DNA from: Ruminococcus sp.
GTDB taxonomy: Bacteria; Bacillota; Clostridia; Oscillospirales; Ruminococcaceae
Assembly: GCF_024692365.1 (NCBI RefSeq)
Contig: NZ_JAILMR010000015.1
Coordinates: 1-64,000, forward strand
Direction: 5' to 3'
Length of the DNA: 64,000 nucleotides
Numbering within the stretch: the stretch's first letter is position 1; each line of letters opens with the position of its first letter. Below are positions 1 to 7,314 of this stretch, in pieces. Made by a program: the position numbers and the translations under genes. Below the pieces are notes generated by a model. It did not search any database. It was not told the origin of the DNA and was given only the letters and a program-made list of their open reading frames with translations.

Positions 1-63
1 AGGATTCGAACCTTCGGAGTGACGGAGTCAGAGTCCGTTGCCTTACCGCTTGGCGACGCCCCA
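1..63 (-). tRNA. tRNA-Gln (anticodon CUG), 3' end cut by the window edge
   Basis: Read on the minus strand, the gene begins TGGGGCG and continues with a D-arm AAGCGGTAAGGC segment. The anticodon arm has stem CGGA/TCCG around loop CTCTGAC, giving anticodon CTG (glutamine, codon CAG). A T-loop GGTTCGAATCC follows, and the 3' acceptor strand and CCA lie outside the window. It sits 3 bp downstream of a second, nearly identical tRNA-Gln gene and is probably co-transcribed with it. Confidence 0.93.
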
Positions 64-66
64 GTA

Positions 67-141
67 TGGTTGGGATAGATGGATTCGAACCATCGAATGA
101 CGGAGTCAAAGTCCGTTGCCTTACCGCTTGGCTATACCCCA
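67..141 (-). tRNA. tRNA-Gln (anticodon UUG), CCA encoded
   Basis: The minus strand shows a complete cloverleaf. Acceptor TGGGGTA pairs with TATCCCA, with one G-T pair. The anticodon loop CTTTGAC lies between CGGA and TCCG, giving anticodon TTG (codon CAA). The T-arm is GGTTCGAATCC, followed by discriminator A and an encoded CCA. It is first in a tandem pair with tRNA-Gln(CUG); the two share the D and anticodon stems, which suggests a local duplication. Confidence 0.95.
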
Positions 142-192
142 TTGATCGATATTCGTTACATCTTTACTGCCCTTGTCTCTGACAGCTTAATT

Positions 193-221
193 ATTATAGC
201 ACACCTTTCCGAGAATTGCAA
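193..221 (-). promoter_or_regulatory. Promoter of the tRNA-Gln pair
   Basis: On the minus strand TTGCAA (221-216) and TATAAT (198-193) are separated by exactly 17 bp. The spacer ends in GTGTGC directly before the -10 box. The predicted start is about 45 nt upstream of tRNA-Gln(UUG). The rest of 142-426 holds no gene. Confidence 0.75.
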
Positions 222-360
222 GTGGTTTCATAAATTGTTTACATTTTAATTTCATTTTTGCAATAGGTATACTATTTTAAAGAGAGCATATTTTTTTTGC
301 ACCATCAACGTTATTTCTGAAAAATATTTTGAATTATAAGAATATTTAGCTGATTTTTCC

Positions 361-389
361 TTGACTTCAAGACTTTGATGTGATATTAT
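361..389 (+). promoter_or_regulatory. mscL promoter
   Basis: TTGACT (361-366) and TATTAT (384-389) are spaced by 17 bp, about 35 bp upstream of the mscL start. This fits a housekeeping sigma-A promoter. Confidence 0.7.
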
Positions 390-426
390 AATAATAGATA
401 AAATTTCCGAAAGGACGTGTAGAAGT

Positions 427-915
427 ATGTTTAAGAAGTTTATGACAGAATTCAAAGAGTTCGCACTCAAAGGCAACGTTATGGATATGGCGATCGGTGT
501 CATCATCGGCGGCGCTTTCAGCACTATCGTTACCGCACTCACTTCCTGCTTTATCAATCCCCTGATCGCAGTTATCACAGGCGGCGTGAAGTATGATGAG
601 GAAGGCAATCCCCAGATCGTAGGCGGTAAGTTCACTATCCGCGGCGTTGATTTTGATTACGGTGCATTCATTTCTGCTGTGCTTAACTTCCTTATCATAG
701 CACTCGTGCTTTTCCTGCTTCTCAAGGCTATAAACGGAGCTGTTTCTAAGGCTGCTGCTCTTGCGAAGAAGAAAGAGGAAGAAGAGGAAGCAGTTGCTGA
801 ACCTTCTGCTGAGGAAAAGCTCCTCACCGAGATCCGTGATCTGCTGACAGCAGGTGCAACTCCCGAGGCTCTCGCAAAGATCGAGGCTGCAAAGGCTGAC
901 GCTGCTAAGGAATAA
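427..915 (+). CDS. mscL: Large-conductance mechanosensitive channel MscL
   Basis: MscL is a homopentameric inner-membrane channel that opens under high membrane tension and releases solutes during hypo-osmotic shock. The 162-residue protein has the family layout. An amphipathic N-terminus (MFKKFMTEFKEFALKGN) leads into a Gly/Ala-rich first transmembrane helix (about residues 20-45). A periplasmic loop follows, then a second helix (about 80-103) and a charged C-terminal helix containing EKLLTEIRDLL, which forms the cytoplasmic bundle. The poly-Glu/Lys segment after helix 2 makes it slightly longer than typical MscL. It is a single-gene unit with its own promoter and terminator. The GGACG-type ribosome site before ATG 427 is adequate. 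Confidence 0.96.
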   Translation: MFKKFMTEFKEFALKGNVMDMAIGVIIGGAFSTIVTALTSCFINPLIAVITGGVKYDEEGNPQIVGGKFTIRGVDFDYGAFISAVLNFLIIALVLFLLLKAINGAVSKAAALAKKKEEEEEAVAEPSAEEKLLTEIRDLLTAGATPEALAKIEAAKADAAKE

Positions 916-925
916 TCTCTGTTTA

Positions 926-956
926 AAAAAGCTGTCCTGCGGGGCAGCTTTTTTTG
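926..956 (+). terminator. Intrinsic terminator of mscL
   Basis: AGCTGTCC pairs with GGGCAGCT (one G-T pair) and is followed by seven T residues. It lies 11 bp after the mscL stop and abuts the alr promoter. Confidence 0.88.
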
Positions 957-985
957 TTGACAAAACCTCCCTGAGGGAGTATAAT
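957..985 (+). promoter_or_regulatory. Perfect-consensus alr promoter with a palindrome in the spacer
   Basis: TTGACA (957-962) and TATAAT (980-985) match the sigma-A consensus at all twelve positions, with a 17-bp spacer. The spacer contains a perfect 13-bp palindrome at 967-979, arms CTCCCT and AGGGAG around one G, immediately before the -10 box. This position would suit a repressor operator, but no regulator is known from the sequence. Confidence 0.8.
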
Positions 986-1019
986 CATAATATCACATTT
1001 TAAAAAGGAAGTCTTGTAC

Positions 1020-2153
1020 ATGAAATTTTTGAAGCGCTGCTGGGCTGAGACAGATCTTTCGGCAGTGGGCTATAATCTTTGCGAATATAAAAAACTGCTC
1101 CCCGAGGATACCGAGCTTATGTGCGTGGTCAAGGCATCATGCTACGGTCATGGCGATGACCTTATCGTGCCCTATCTGCAAAAGAATTTCGGCGTGAAAT
1201 ATTTTGCCGTATCAAATCTTATCGAGGGCATACGCCTGAGAGATAGGGGCATTAAGGGCGATATCCTCATACTCGGCTATACTCCCCCCGAATTTGCCCC
1301 CGAGCTTGCTTCATACGATATTTTACAGGCTTGTACCGAGCTTTCCTACGCTCAGGCACTCAGCGTCAACGCGAAAGACACTGTTCGTCTTCACGGTGCT
1401 GTCGATACAGGCATGACCCGCATAGGCGTTCACGGCACAGCCGAAGAGCAGGCAGATGAACTGGCTGAAATTTCCAAACTGCCGAATATCGCCCTTGAAG
1501 GCATTTTCACTCACTTTTCTTCCGCTGACGGTGTACACGATTCCGATGAGGAGTACACACGTATGCAGTCGGAGAGATTCTTCAAAGTCAAAGAACTGCT
1601 GGAAGAAAAAGGCATACATCTGAAACACGCCCATATCAAGAATTCCGCAGGCGGTGCCTACGGTTACGGAGAGGGAAGCACCCTCGCACGGCTCGGAATA
1701 ATCCTCTACGGACTTTACCCCGACCCCGCCAAGCCCTTGCCTTTCAAGCCCAAGCCTGTTATGACCCTTAAAGCCGTGGTTTCTCAGGTGAAGTGGATAG
1801 ACGAGGGAACAGCTGTCAGCTACGGCAGAACTTTCGTCAGCGATAAGCGCATCAAGCTTGCCACCGTCACTGCTGGATATGCCGACGGCTACCCCAGAGC
1901 GCTCTCCAATAAGGGCGAAGTAATTATCCGCGGAAAAAAATGCCGTATCTGCGGAAGGGTCTGCATGGATCAGTTCATGTGCGACGTAACGGATATCCCC
2001 GATGTCACACCCGGGGACGAGGTAATACTGATGAACTCCGAGATTAACGCCGATACCATAGCCGCCCTTACAGGCACTATCGGCTACGAAGTCACCTGCG
2101 ATATAACTGCCCGCGTGCCGCGTCTTGCAGTGATAAGAGGTTTGATAAAGTAG
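1020..2153 (+). CDS. alr: Alanine racemase
   Basis: PLP-dependent interconversion of L- and D-alanine, supplying D-Ala for peptidoglycan. The 377-residue protein has the N-terminal TIM-barrel PLP lysine in VVKASCYGHG (Lys38; the usual motif is VVKADAYGHG, so D-A is S-C here). The C-terminal domain carries the second catalytic base in AGYADGYPR (Tyr near 271), plus RGKKCRICGRVCMDQFM, the usual Met-Asp-Gln motif. I chose ATG 1020 because AAGGAAG (1005-1011) is 8 nt away. An upstream in-frame TTG at 1014 is only 2 nt from that site. The gene is followed closely by a lipoprotein gene and is probably co-transcribed with it. Confidence 0.95.
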   Translation: MKFLKRCWAETDLSAVGYNLCEYKKLLPEDTELMCVVKASCYGHGDDLIVPYLQKNFGVKYFAVSNLIEGIRLRDRGIKGDILILGYTPPEFAPELASYDILQACTELSYAQALSVNAKDTVRLHGAVDTGMTRIGVHGTAEEQADELAEISKLPNIALEGIFTHFSSADGVHDSDEEYTRMQSERFFKVKELLEEKGIHLKHAHIKNSAGGAYGYGEGSTLARLGIILYGLYPDPAKPLPFKPKPVMTLKAVVSQVKWIDEGTAVSYGRTFVSDKRIKLATVTAGYADGYPRALSNKGEVIIRGKKCRICGRVCMDQFMCDVTDIPDVTPGDEVILMNSEINADTIAALTGTIGYEVTCDITARVPRLAVIRGLIK

Positions 2154-2166
2154 AGTGGAAAATAAA

Positions 2167-2835
2167 ATGAAAATCAAATTTATGGCTGTTATACTGACAG
2201 CATTTATGATGATGTGCGCATCAGCTTGCGCAAATTCGGAAAAGACTGACAAACCCGAAAAAGCAGAAAGCACAGCATATTCCACCGCCGAAACACAAAG
2301 CACCGCAAGCACGGTATCCATGCCCGACCCTGTGCCCGTACCCGAGGGCGGGTGGACTTACAAAGATGTCATCGAGACGGTTGCCGTTGATGGTAAAACA
2401 CTTAAAGAGGGCTTTACTGCTGATGATTTAGGCGATGGATATGAGATTCGGATCGACACCCAAGACGAAGATGAGTGCTGTTTTTCTTTACTTAAAGATG
2501 ATAAGTGTTGCTATACATTTATTACCCATGATAAATCCGAAATGAATAATTTAGGACAGGCAAAACCGGATTGTTTAACAACATCATATGATGATGAAGA
2601 TCTTGATCTTCAAGACCTAAGTCGAATGACAGAAAAGTATAGAAACTGTTCTTTCAACGGTGTAAAGCTCGGAGATACTCTTGATGATATAATAGAGGCG
2701 TATGGTCAGCCTGCACGTCAAGGCACTGTCTTCATAACTTATAAAGACAAGAACACTGACAACATTATACTTTCTTTTACTTTGAATGACGAGGGAAAGA
2801 TAAATTTTATGGGACTATCTCATTGTCAGGGTTGA
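2167..2835 (+). CDS. Secreted lipoprotein, SmpA/DUF4309-like C-terminal region
   Basis: A signal peptide (MKIKFMAVILTAFMMM) ends in lipobox ASAC, so the mature protein should be lipid-anchored at Cys. A Ser/Thr-rich linker follows to about residue 60. The last 65 residues (GVKLGDTLDDIIEAYGQP and a strand-rich tail) resemble the small lipoprotein fold of the SmpA/DUF4309 kind, in which a Gly-x-Pro turn follows a helix. ATG 2167 puts the signal peptide in the right place; a GTG at 2155 is possible. It begins 13 bp after alr and shares its transcript. The function is unknown. Confidence 0.72.
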   Translation: MKIKFMAVILTAFMMMCASACANSEKTDKPEKAESTAYSTAETQSTASTVSMPDPVPVPEGGWTYKDVIETVAVDGKTLKEGFTADDLGDGYEIRIDTQDEDECCFSLLKDDKCCYTFITHDKSEMNNLGQAKPDCLTTSYDDEDLDLQDLSRMTEKYRNCSFNGVKLGDTLDDIIEAYGQPARQGTVFITYKDKNTDNIILSFTLNDEGKINFMGLSHCQG

Positions 2836-2907
2836 TAATATGAGCTGTTATCCGGGTATAAAAACTCATTCGGTCAATACATAATAAGCTAAAATCCAAC
2901 CTCAAAC

Positions 2908-2940
2908 CAAAAAGTCTGCCGAAAACGCAGACTTTTTTTG
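2908..2940 (+). terminator. Intrinsic terminator of the alr operon
   Basis: AAAGTCTGC pairs with GCAGACTTT around CGAAAAC and ends in a T run. Confidence 0.88.
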
Positions 2941-3043
2941 ATAATTGTCATTTTTTCTGTGGTGTATATTGCCAATATTTTTGTGTGAAATATGTACGTT
3001 GTTACAAAAAATTCAAAAACAAAAAATAATTTAATTCATTCTC

Positions 3044-3072
3044 TTGACTTATTGTGTAGAAAATGTTATGAT
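3044..3072 (+). promoter_or_regulatory. Promoter of the SigH-like sigma factor gene
   Basis: TTGACT (3044-3049) and TATGAT (3067-3072) are spaced by 17 bp. The TTG of the -35 box opens a reading frame in phase with the sigma gene, so that frame's most upstream start is an artefact of the promoter. Confidence 0.72.
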
Positions 3073-3127
3073 ATGTTTACGTTGGAATGTACCACAGTAT
3101 AAGGCGGTTCGCAGGTGTATAGCAGTC

Positions 3128-3703
3128 ATGTTTAAGGATTACGAAAAGTTTAGCGATGAAGAGCTTGCAAAGCTCTCGGGAAGTGACAAGGCTGCGCTGA
3201 GTGCGCTTTTATACAGGTATATGGGCACAGCTGAGCGTATGGCTGCGGGTCTTGCACCAAGGGCGGGACGCGAACAGATCGTCAAAGATCTGGTGCAGGA
3301 GGGCATGATGTCACTGCTGCGTGCGGTGAACAGCTACCGTCCTGACAGAGGTGCGGGTTTTGCGGCGTATGCAGGGGTCTGCATAAGGCACAGTATGCTT
3401 TCATATATTATGAAAGACAGCAGATACAGCGGAGAGGAAAGGATATCCACCGAGGAGATAGAAGAAGATCTCAGCGGAAGTGATGAGGATATCCCCGATA
3501 ACGCGGTGATTGCAAAAGCCGAGCATGATGGGCTTTTTGAACGTATCGCCGATGAACTTTCCGAACGCGAATGGCAGGTGCTCCAGCTTTTCCTGGCGGG
3601 ACATTCATACAGACAGATATCCCAGAAACTGGATATCAGCGAAAAGTCTGTAAACAACACCATGCAGCGGGTCAGAAAAAAGCTGCGCGGGATATTCAGA
3701 TAA
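3128..3703 (+). CDS. RNA polymerase sigma-70 family factor, SigH-like
   Basis: The 191-residue protein has sigma region 2 (DLVQEGMMSLLRAVNSYRP, about 54-72, then RGAGFAAYA) and region 4 (LSEREWQVLQLFLAGHSYRQI and ISEKSVNNTMQRVRKKL near the C-terminus). The region 4 pattern, a long hydrophobic helix then S-V-x-N-x-x-Q-R-V-x-x-K-L, is close to Bacillus SigH (sigma-30). It is therefore more likely a SigH-type transition or stress factor than an ECF factor. The start is ATG 3128: the earlier part of the frame overlaps the promoter. No anti-sigma gene is adjacent. It is followed by a structured-RNA candidate and a zinc-ribbon gene with no clear promoter between. Confidence 0.8.
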   Translation: MFKDYEKFSDEELAKLSGSDKAALSALLYRYMGTAERMAAGLAPRAGREQIVKDLVQEGMMSLLRAVNSYRPDRGAGFAAYAGVCIRHSMLSYIMKDSRYSGEERISTEEIEEDLSGSDEDIPDNAVIAKAEHDGLFERIADELSEREWQVLQLFLAGHSYRQISQKLDISEKSVNNTMQRVRKKLRGIFR

Positions 3704-3762
3704 CGCTGCGCTGCTCACGGTGAGCGGACACGAACGTGACGGTGCAAATCCGTCGGCAGCGG
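3704..3762 (+). ncRNA. Candidate compact structured RNA with a closing stem and T-arm-like hairpin
   Basis: Directly after the sigma-factor stop, CGCTGC (3704-3709) pairs with GCAGCG (3756-3761). It encloses hairpin GCTCAC/GTGAGC (3713-3725), a CACG/CGTG segment, and GACGG/CCGTC around the 7-nt loop TGCAAAT (3738-3754). The last hairpin stacks on the closing stem as a tRNA T-arm does. The core GGTGCAAATCC also resembles the P5/L5 segment of cobalamin riboswitches, but the other B12-box elements are absent. It could be a riboswitch-like leader of the zinc-ribbon gene or a tRNA-like fold. No family assignment is made. Confidence 0.35.
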
Positions 3763-3796
3763 GACAATTACTATTTTTAAAACGAGGTAAGAGAAA

Positions 3797-4078
3797 ATGT
3801 ACGAGGACAAGACATTAATTTGCAAAGAGTGCGGAAGCGAGTTCATCTTTACTGCCGGCGAGCAGGAGTTCTATGCTGAGAAAGGCTTCACCAATGAGCC
3901 CCAGAGATGCAAGGCTTGCAGAGATGCAAGAAAGCAGGCAGGCAGAGCTGAAAGACAGACCTTCACAGCTGTATGTGCAGCTTGTGGTAAAGAGGCTACT
4001 GTACCTTTCAAGCCCCGCGAGGACAGACCTGTATACTGCAGCGAGTGCTTTGCAAAGATGAAAGAGGAACAGTTCTGA
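3797..4078 (+). CDS. Small zinc-ribbon protein
   Basis: The 93-residue protein has two zinc-binding halves. One is C-x2-C (CKECGSEF, residues 9-12) with CKACRDARK (about 38-41). The other is CAACGKEATVPFKPR (about 59-62) with YCSECFAKM (about 80-83). The spacing fits two zinc ribbons or one extended treble-clef pair, as in the zinc-ribbon families common in clostridia. These are of unknown function and probably bind nucleic acid or protein. There is an adequate ribosome site (GAGGTAAGAG) before ATG 3797. It lies behind the SigH-like gene and the RNA candidate, and tandem terminators end the unit. Confidence 0.8.
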   Translation: MYEDKTLICKECGSEFIFTAGEQEFYAEKGFTNEPQRCKACRDARKQAGRAERQTFTAVCAACGKEATVPFKPREDRPVYCSECFAKMKEEQF

Positions 4079-4113
4079 TTTAACTTATAATGTTAATGTC
4101 GGGTAATTCCCGT

Positions 4114-4145
4114 AAAAGCGCTGCCAATGGGCGGCGCTTTTTTTG
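4114..4145 (+). terminator. Intrinsic terminator after the zinc-ribbon gene
   Basis: AAGCGCTGCC pairs with GGCGGCGCTT over 10 bp (one T-G pair), followed by seven T. Confidence 0.9.
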
Positions 4146-4171
4146 TGTTATTTTTCATAAGCCGAGTTACA

Positions 4172-4193
4172 GCACCTCTCAGGTGCATTTTTT
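4172..4193 (+). terminator. Second, short tandem terminator
   Basis: GCACCT and AGGTGC form a 6-bp stem around CTC, followed by ATTTTTT. It lies 30 bp after the first terminator. Confidence 0.6.
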
Positions 4194-4239
4194 GCCTATA
4201 TACGCCCTTTTGCACAGGTAAGATTTGTTAAAAAAACTA

Positions 4240-4268
4240 TTGCAAACAGCCTGCGGTTGTGATATAAT
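4240..4268 (+). promoter_or_regulatory. Promoter of the yfhO-nudix-DHHW operon
   Basis: TTGCAA (4240-4245) and TATAAT (4263-4268) are spaced by 17 bp and leave a leader of about 55 nt before the YfhO start. Confidence 0.78.
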
Positions 4269-4330
4269 AAAATTTGTATGCGATACGTTAATTATATTAA
4301 AAAATATATAAAGGAAAGGAAAATTCTCAG

Positions 4331-6751
4331 ATGTTCAAAAGCAAACTAAAACCGCCCGAGGGCAAGGGGAAAGAAAAATATCTCCTGCTTTTCATCATAG
4401 CCTTTGTCGGCATGATGGTGGGCTTCCTGCCTGCGATGATACGCAATCACGGCATATTCATGTATTACGGTGATTTCAACTCGCAGCAGCTGATGTTCTA
4501 CAAGCACGCACAGCAGATGGTCAAGGAGGGCAATCTCGGCTGGGACTGGGGCACAGACCTTGGTTCGGGATTTGTCAGCACTTATTCCTTCTACCTGCTG
4601 GGTTCGCCCTTTTTCTGGCTGACTACTTTGTTCCCCGTGGGTTCGACGGTCTACCTGATGCCTTGGCTTCTCGCCATAAAAACAGGCGTTGCAGGTATGT
4701 GCGCCTATGCTTATCTGCGCAGATTCATCACCGATAAGAACTGCGCTGTTATCGGCGGACTTCTCTATGCTTTTTCGGGTTTCCAGACCTATAACATATT
4801 CTTCAACCACTTCCACGATGCAACTGCCTTTTTCCCCCTTCTGCTTCTGGCGTTTGAACTGCTGGTGCAGGAAAACAAAAAGGGCGCATTCGCCATCGCG
4901 GTAGCCATCACAGCTACGATAAGCTACTTCTTCTTTGTAAGCGCTGTGGTATTCACTGTTATATACTTCTTCCTCAGATGTATCGAAAAGGACTTCGATA
5001 TCACCCTCAAGAAATTCATCTATCTGGGTGTTGAGGCTGTTATCGGTCTTGCGATGTCCTGCATCATACTTCTGCCCTCGGTTCTGATGGTAATGAACAA
5101 CTACCGTGTAAACGAGCGCATGGTTGGTCTTGACTATATCCTTTATAACGATAAGGCACGTATTGCCAGAATATTCCAGGCATTCTTCACCCTTTCCGAT
5201 ATGCCCGCACGTGTGAATATCTTCGATGTTGACAGCGCAAGATGGGCTTCACTGGCAGGATATCTGCCCCTGTTCTCAATGTGCGGCGTTATCGCATATA
5301 TGCGTACCCGCAAAAAGCGCGACTGGCTAGGCTGGTCTGTTATCGTGTTTGTGATAATGGCTTGCGTGCCGATACTGAACTCCGCTTTCATGCTGTTCAA
5401 TTCATCTTACTATGCAAGATGGTACTATCACCCCATACTGATATTCGCACTCATGACCGCAAAGGTTCTGGAAGAAGACCCCGACCAGCTGAAAAAGGGC
5501 TTCCTGCCCACAGCTATCGCAGGTATCGGATTCCTCGCCGTTGGACTTCTCCCCAAGTACGAGGGCAAGGAGATAGTCTACGGCAAACTGGCGCAGTATC
5601 CCGAACTTTACTATATCCAGGTGGGTGTTACCATTGGTATGATATTTGCACTCTGTGCGCTGATATACTTTATCCCCCGCGGAAAGAGATTCACAACTAT
5701 CGCTGTTGGTATGACAGCAGTTGCCTGTGTAGTATGCAATTCTTCCGAGGTGTGGTACGGTGTTGAACAGGGCAACGACAATGCTGACTACATTGAAAGA
5801 GCCATAAACGGCGGCAAGAATATCGATACTGCCAAGCTTGATGCTGAGTTTGCATACGGCGGCGAGGACAGCGATTTCTACCGTATAGATACTTCCGACA
5901 GTGTTGATAACTGGTGTATGTTCTGGGATCTTTCTTCCATGAGATGTTTCCACAGCTGTGTTGATCCCTCTATCATGGATTTCTATGCCGAACTCGATCA
6001 GCAGAGAGATGTGGCTACACGTATGGAGCCCGAGTTCTACCCCCTCAGATCCCTGAATTCCGTCAGATATTACTTCGATGAACTCACCGATAAGCAGAGA
6101 ACAGGCGAAGTAGAGAATCCCAAGTCTGAAACTGTACCCAAGCTTCTCGGCTTCACCTATATCGATACCATGAACGGTTTCAATATCTACGAAAACGAGA
6201 ACTATATCCCTATGGGCTTCGCCTTTGATTACTATACCGACGATGAAGCTATAAAGGCGCAGGGCAAGCTTGAAAAGACCATAATGCTCACCAAGGCACT
6301 TGTTCTCGACAGCAATCAGGCAGCGGTTTATTCCGATTATATCAAGCCCTATGAGTTCACCGATGAAGAACTCAATCACCACAACTACATCAAGAACTGC
6401 GCTGAAAGAAAAGCGGAGAGCTGCTATTATTTCCGCCATGATACCAACGGTTTCACAGGCAAGATAAAGCTTGAAGAACCCAAGCTGGTATATTTCAGCG
6501 TACCCTACGAGAAAGGCTGGTCGGCTAAGGTCAACGGCGAAGATGTCAAGGTCGAGAAAGTCAACTACGGCATGATGGCAGTACTTGTACCCGCAGGTGA
6601 CAGCGAGATAGTATTCAGCTATTCCGCAGATGGTCAGACCAAGGGCATCGCACTGACCATATTCGGTTTTGTGGCTCTTGCAGGATACCTCGTTTACCGC
6701 AAGTTCTTCGATAAAGACGATAAGAAAACAGCAGAAGCTAAGGCAGAGTAA
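4331..6751 (+). CDS. YfhO family polytopic membrane protein (GT-C type glycosyltransferase fold)
   Basis: The 806-residue protein has about a dozen hydrophobic segments in residues 18-480, a soluble exported domain (about 490-765) and a final helix near 775. After the first helix the segment GIFMYYGDFNSQQ holds the acidic residue expected in the first loop of GT-C enzymes. The C-terminal region KLVYFSVPYEKGWSAKVNG is a hallmark of YfhO. Bacillus YfhO glycosylates lipoteichoic acid from a lipid-linked sugar, so a similar role in surface polymer decoration is inferred. The start follows AAAGGAAAGGA. A second YfhO-like gene runs off the right end of the window. Confidence 0.88.
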   Translation: MFKSKLKPPEGKGKEKYLLLFIIAFVGMMVGFLPAMIRNHGIFMYYGDFNSQQLMFYKHAQQMVKEGNLGWDWGTDLGSGFVSTYSFYLLGSPFFWLTTLFPVGSTVYLMPWLLAIKTGVAGMCAYAYLRRFITDKNCAVIGGLLYAFSGFQTYNIFFNHFHDATAFFPLLLLAFELLVQENKKGAFAIAVAITATISYFFFVSAVVFTVIYFFLRCIEKDFDITLKKFIYLGVEAVIGLAMSCIILLPSVLMVMNNYRVNERMVGLDYILYNDKARIARIFQAFFTLSDMPARVNIFDVDSARWASLAGYLPLFSMCGVIAYMRTRKKRDWLGWSVIVFVIMACVPILNSAFMLFNSSYYARWYYHPILIFALMTAKVLEEDPDQLKKGFLPTAIAGIGFLAVGLLPKYEGKEIVYGKLAQYPELYYIQVGVTIGMIFALCALIYFIPRGKRFTTIAVGMTAVACVVCNSSEVWYGVEQGNDNADYIERAINGGKNIDTAKLDAEFAYGGEDSDFYRIDTSDSVDNWCMFWDLSSMRCFHSCVDPSIMDFYAELDQQRDVATRMEPEFYPLRSLNSVRYYFDELTDKQRTGEVENPKSETVPKLLGFTYIDTMNGFNIYENENYIPMGFAFDYYTDDEAIKAQGKLEKTIMLTKALVLDSNQAAVYSDYIKPYEFTDEELNHHNYIKNCAERKAESCYYFRHDTNGFTGKIKLEEPKLVYFSVPYEKGWSAKVNGEDVKVEKVNYGMMAVLVPAGDSEIVFSYSADGQTKGIALTIFGFVALAGYLVYRKFFDKDDKKTAEAKAE

Positions 6752-6766
6752 TTTGGGAGGCAGCTT

Positions 6767-7312
6767 ATGTATCAAAAGGAAAAAGAGCTTTCCTCGGAAC
6801 AGATATTTGACGGTGTAGTAGTCAAGCTTTTCCGTGATGAGATAGAGCTTGAAGACGGCAGCAGGGGAGTGCGGGAGTTCATAAAGCACCCCGGCGGAGT
6901 ATGTGTGGCTGCTGTTGATGAAGACGAGCAGCTCTATATGGTGGAGCAGTACCGCTATCCATTCGGCAAAGTTCTTACAGAAGTTCCCGCAGGCAAGCTG
7001 GAATTCGGCGAAGACCCCGAAGAATGCGGCAGACGCGAGCTCAAAGAAGAAGTCGGTGCTACCGCTGACAACTTTGAATACCTGGGCTGCCTGTATCCCA
7101 CAGTAGCCTATGATACCGAGATAATCTATATGTATCTGGCAAGAGGGCTGCACTTCGGTGAACAGCATCTTGACGACGGCGAGTTCCTCGATGTCAAAAA
7201 GATACCGCTGAAAAAGGCTTTCGGCATGGTAATGGAAAATGAGCTCCCCGATGCCAAAACACAGATGGCAGTACTGAAAGCCTACATGAAACTCCACGGC
7301 AGTGAGGTCTGA
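6767..7312 (+). CDS. Nudix hydrolase, ADP-ribose pyrophosphatase type
   Basis: The 181-residue protein has a complete Nudix box (residues 76-98): Gly76, Glu82, and REL-KEEVG ending at 97. This is the Mg-binding catalytic helix. The upstream FIKHPGGVCVAAV and the EQYRYPFGK segment match the ADP-ribose/ADP-sugar branch (NudF-like), which cleaves ADP-ribose to AMP and ribose 5-phosphate. It is preceded by GGGAGG, 15 bp after the YfhO gene, and followed 2 bp later by the DHHW gene, so all three share one transcript. The link to surface glycosylation is only positional. Confidence 0.9.
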   Translation: MYQKEKELSSEQIFDGVVVKLFRDEIELEDGSRGVREFIKHPGGVCVAAVDEDEQLYMVEQYRYPFGKVLTEVPAGKLEFGEDPEECGRRELKEEVGATADNFEYLGCLYPTVAYDTEIIYMYLARGLHFGEQHLDDGEFLDVKKIPLKKAFGMVMENELPDAKTQMAVLKAYMKLHGSEV

Positions 7313-7314
7313 TA

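Noticed and set aside
1014-1019. TTG start for alr
   Set aside because: It lies only 2 nt from the ribosome site AAGGAAG; ATG 1020 has correct spacing.
3044-3127. N-terminal extension of the sigma-factor frame from TTG 3044
   Set aside because: The TTG is the -35 box of a good promoter (TTGACT-N17-TATGAT), so transcription starts inside this stretch.
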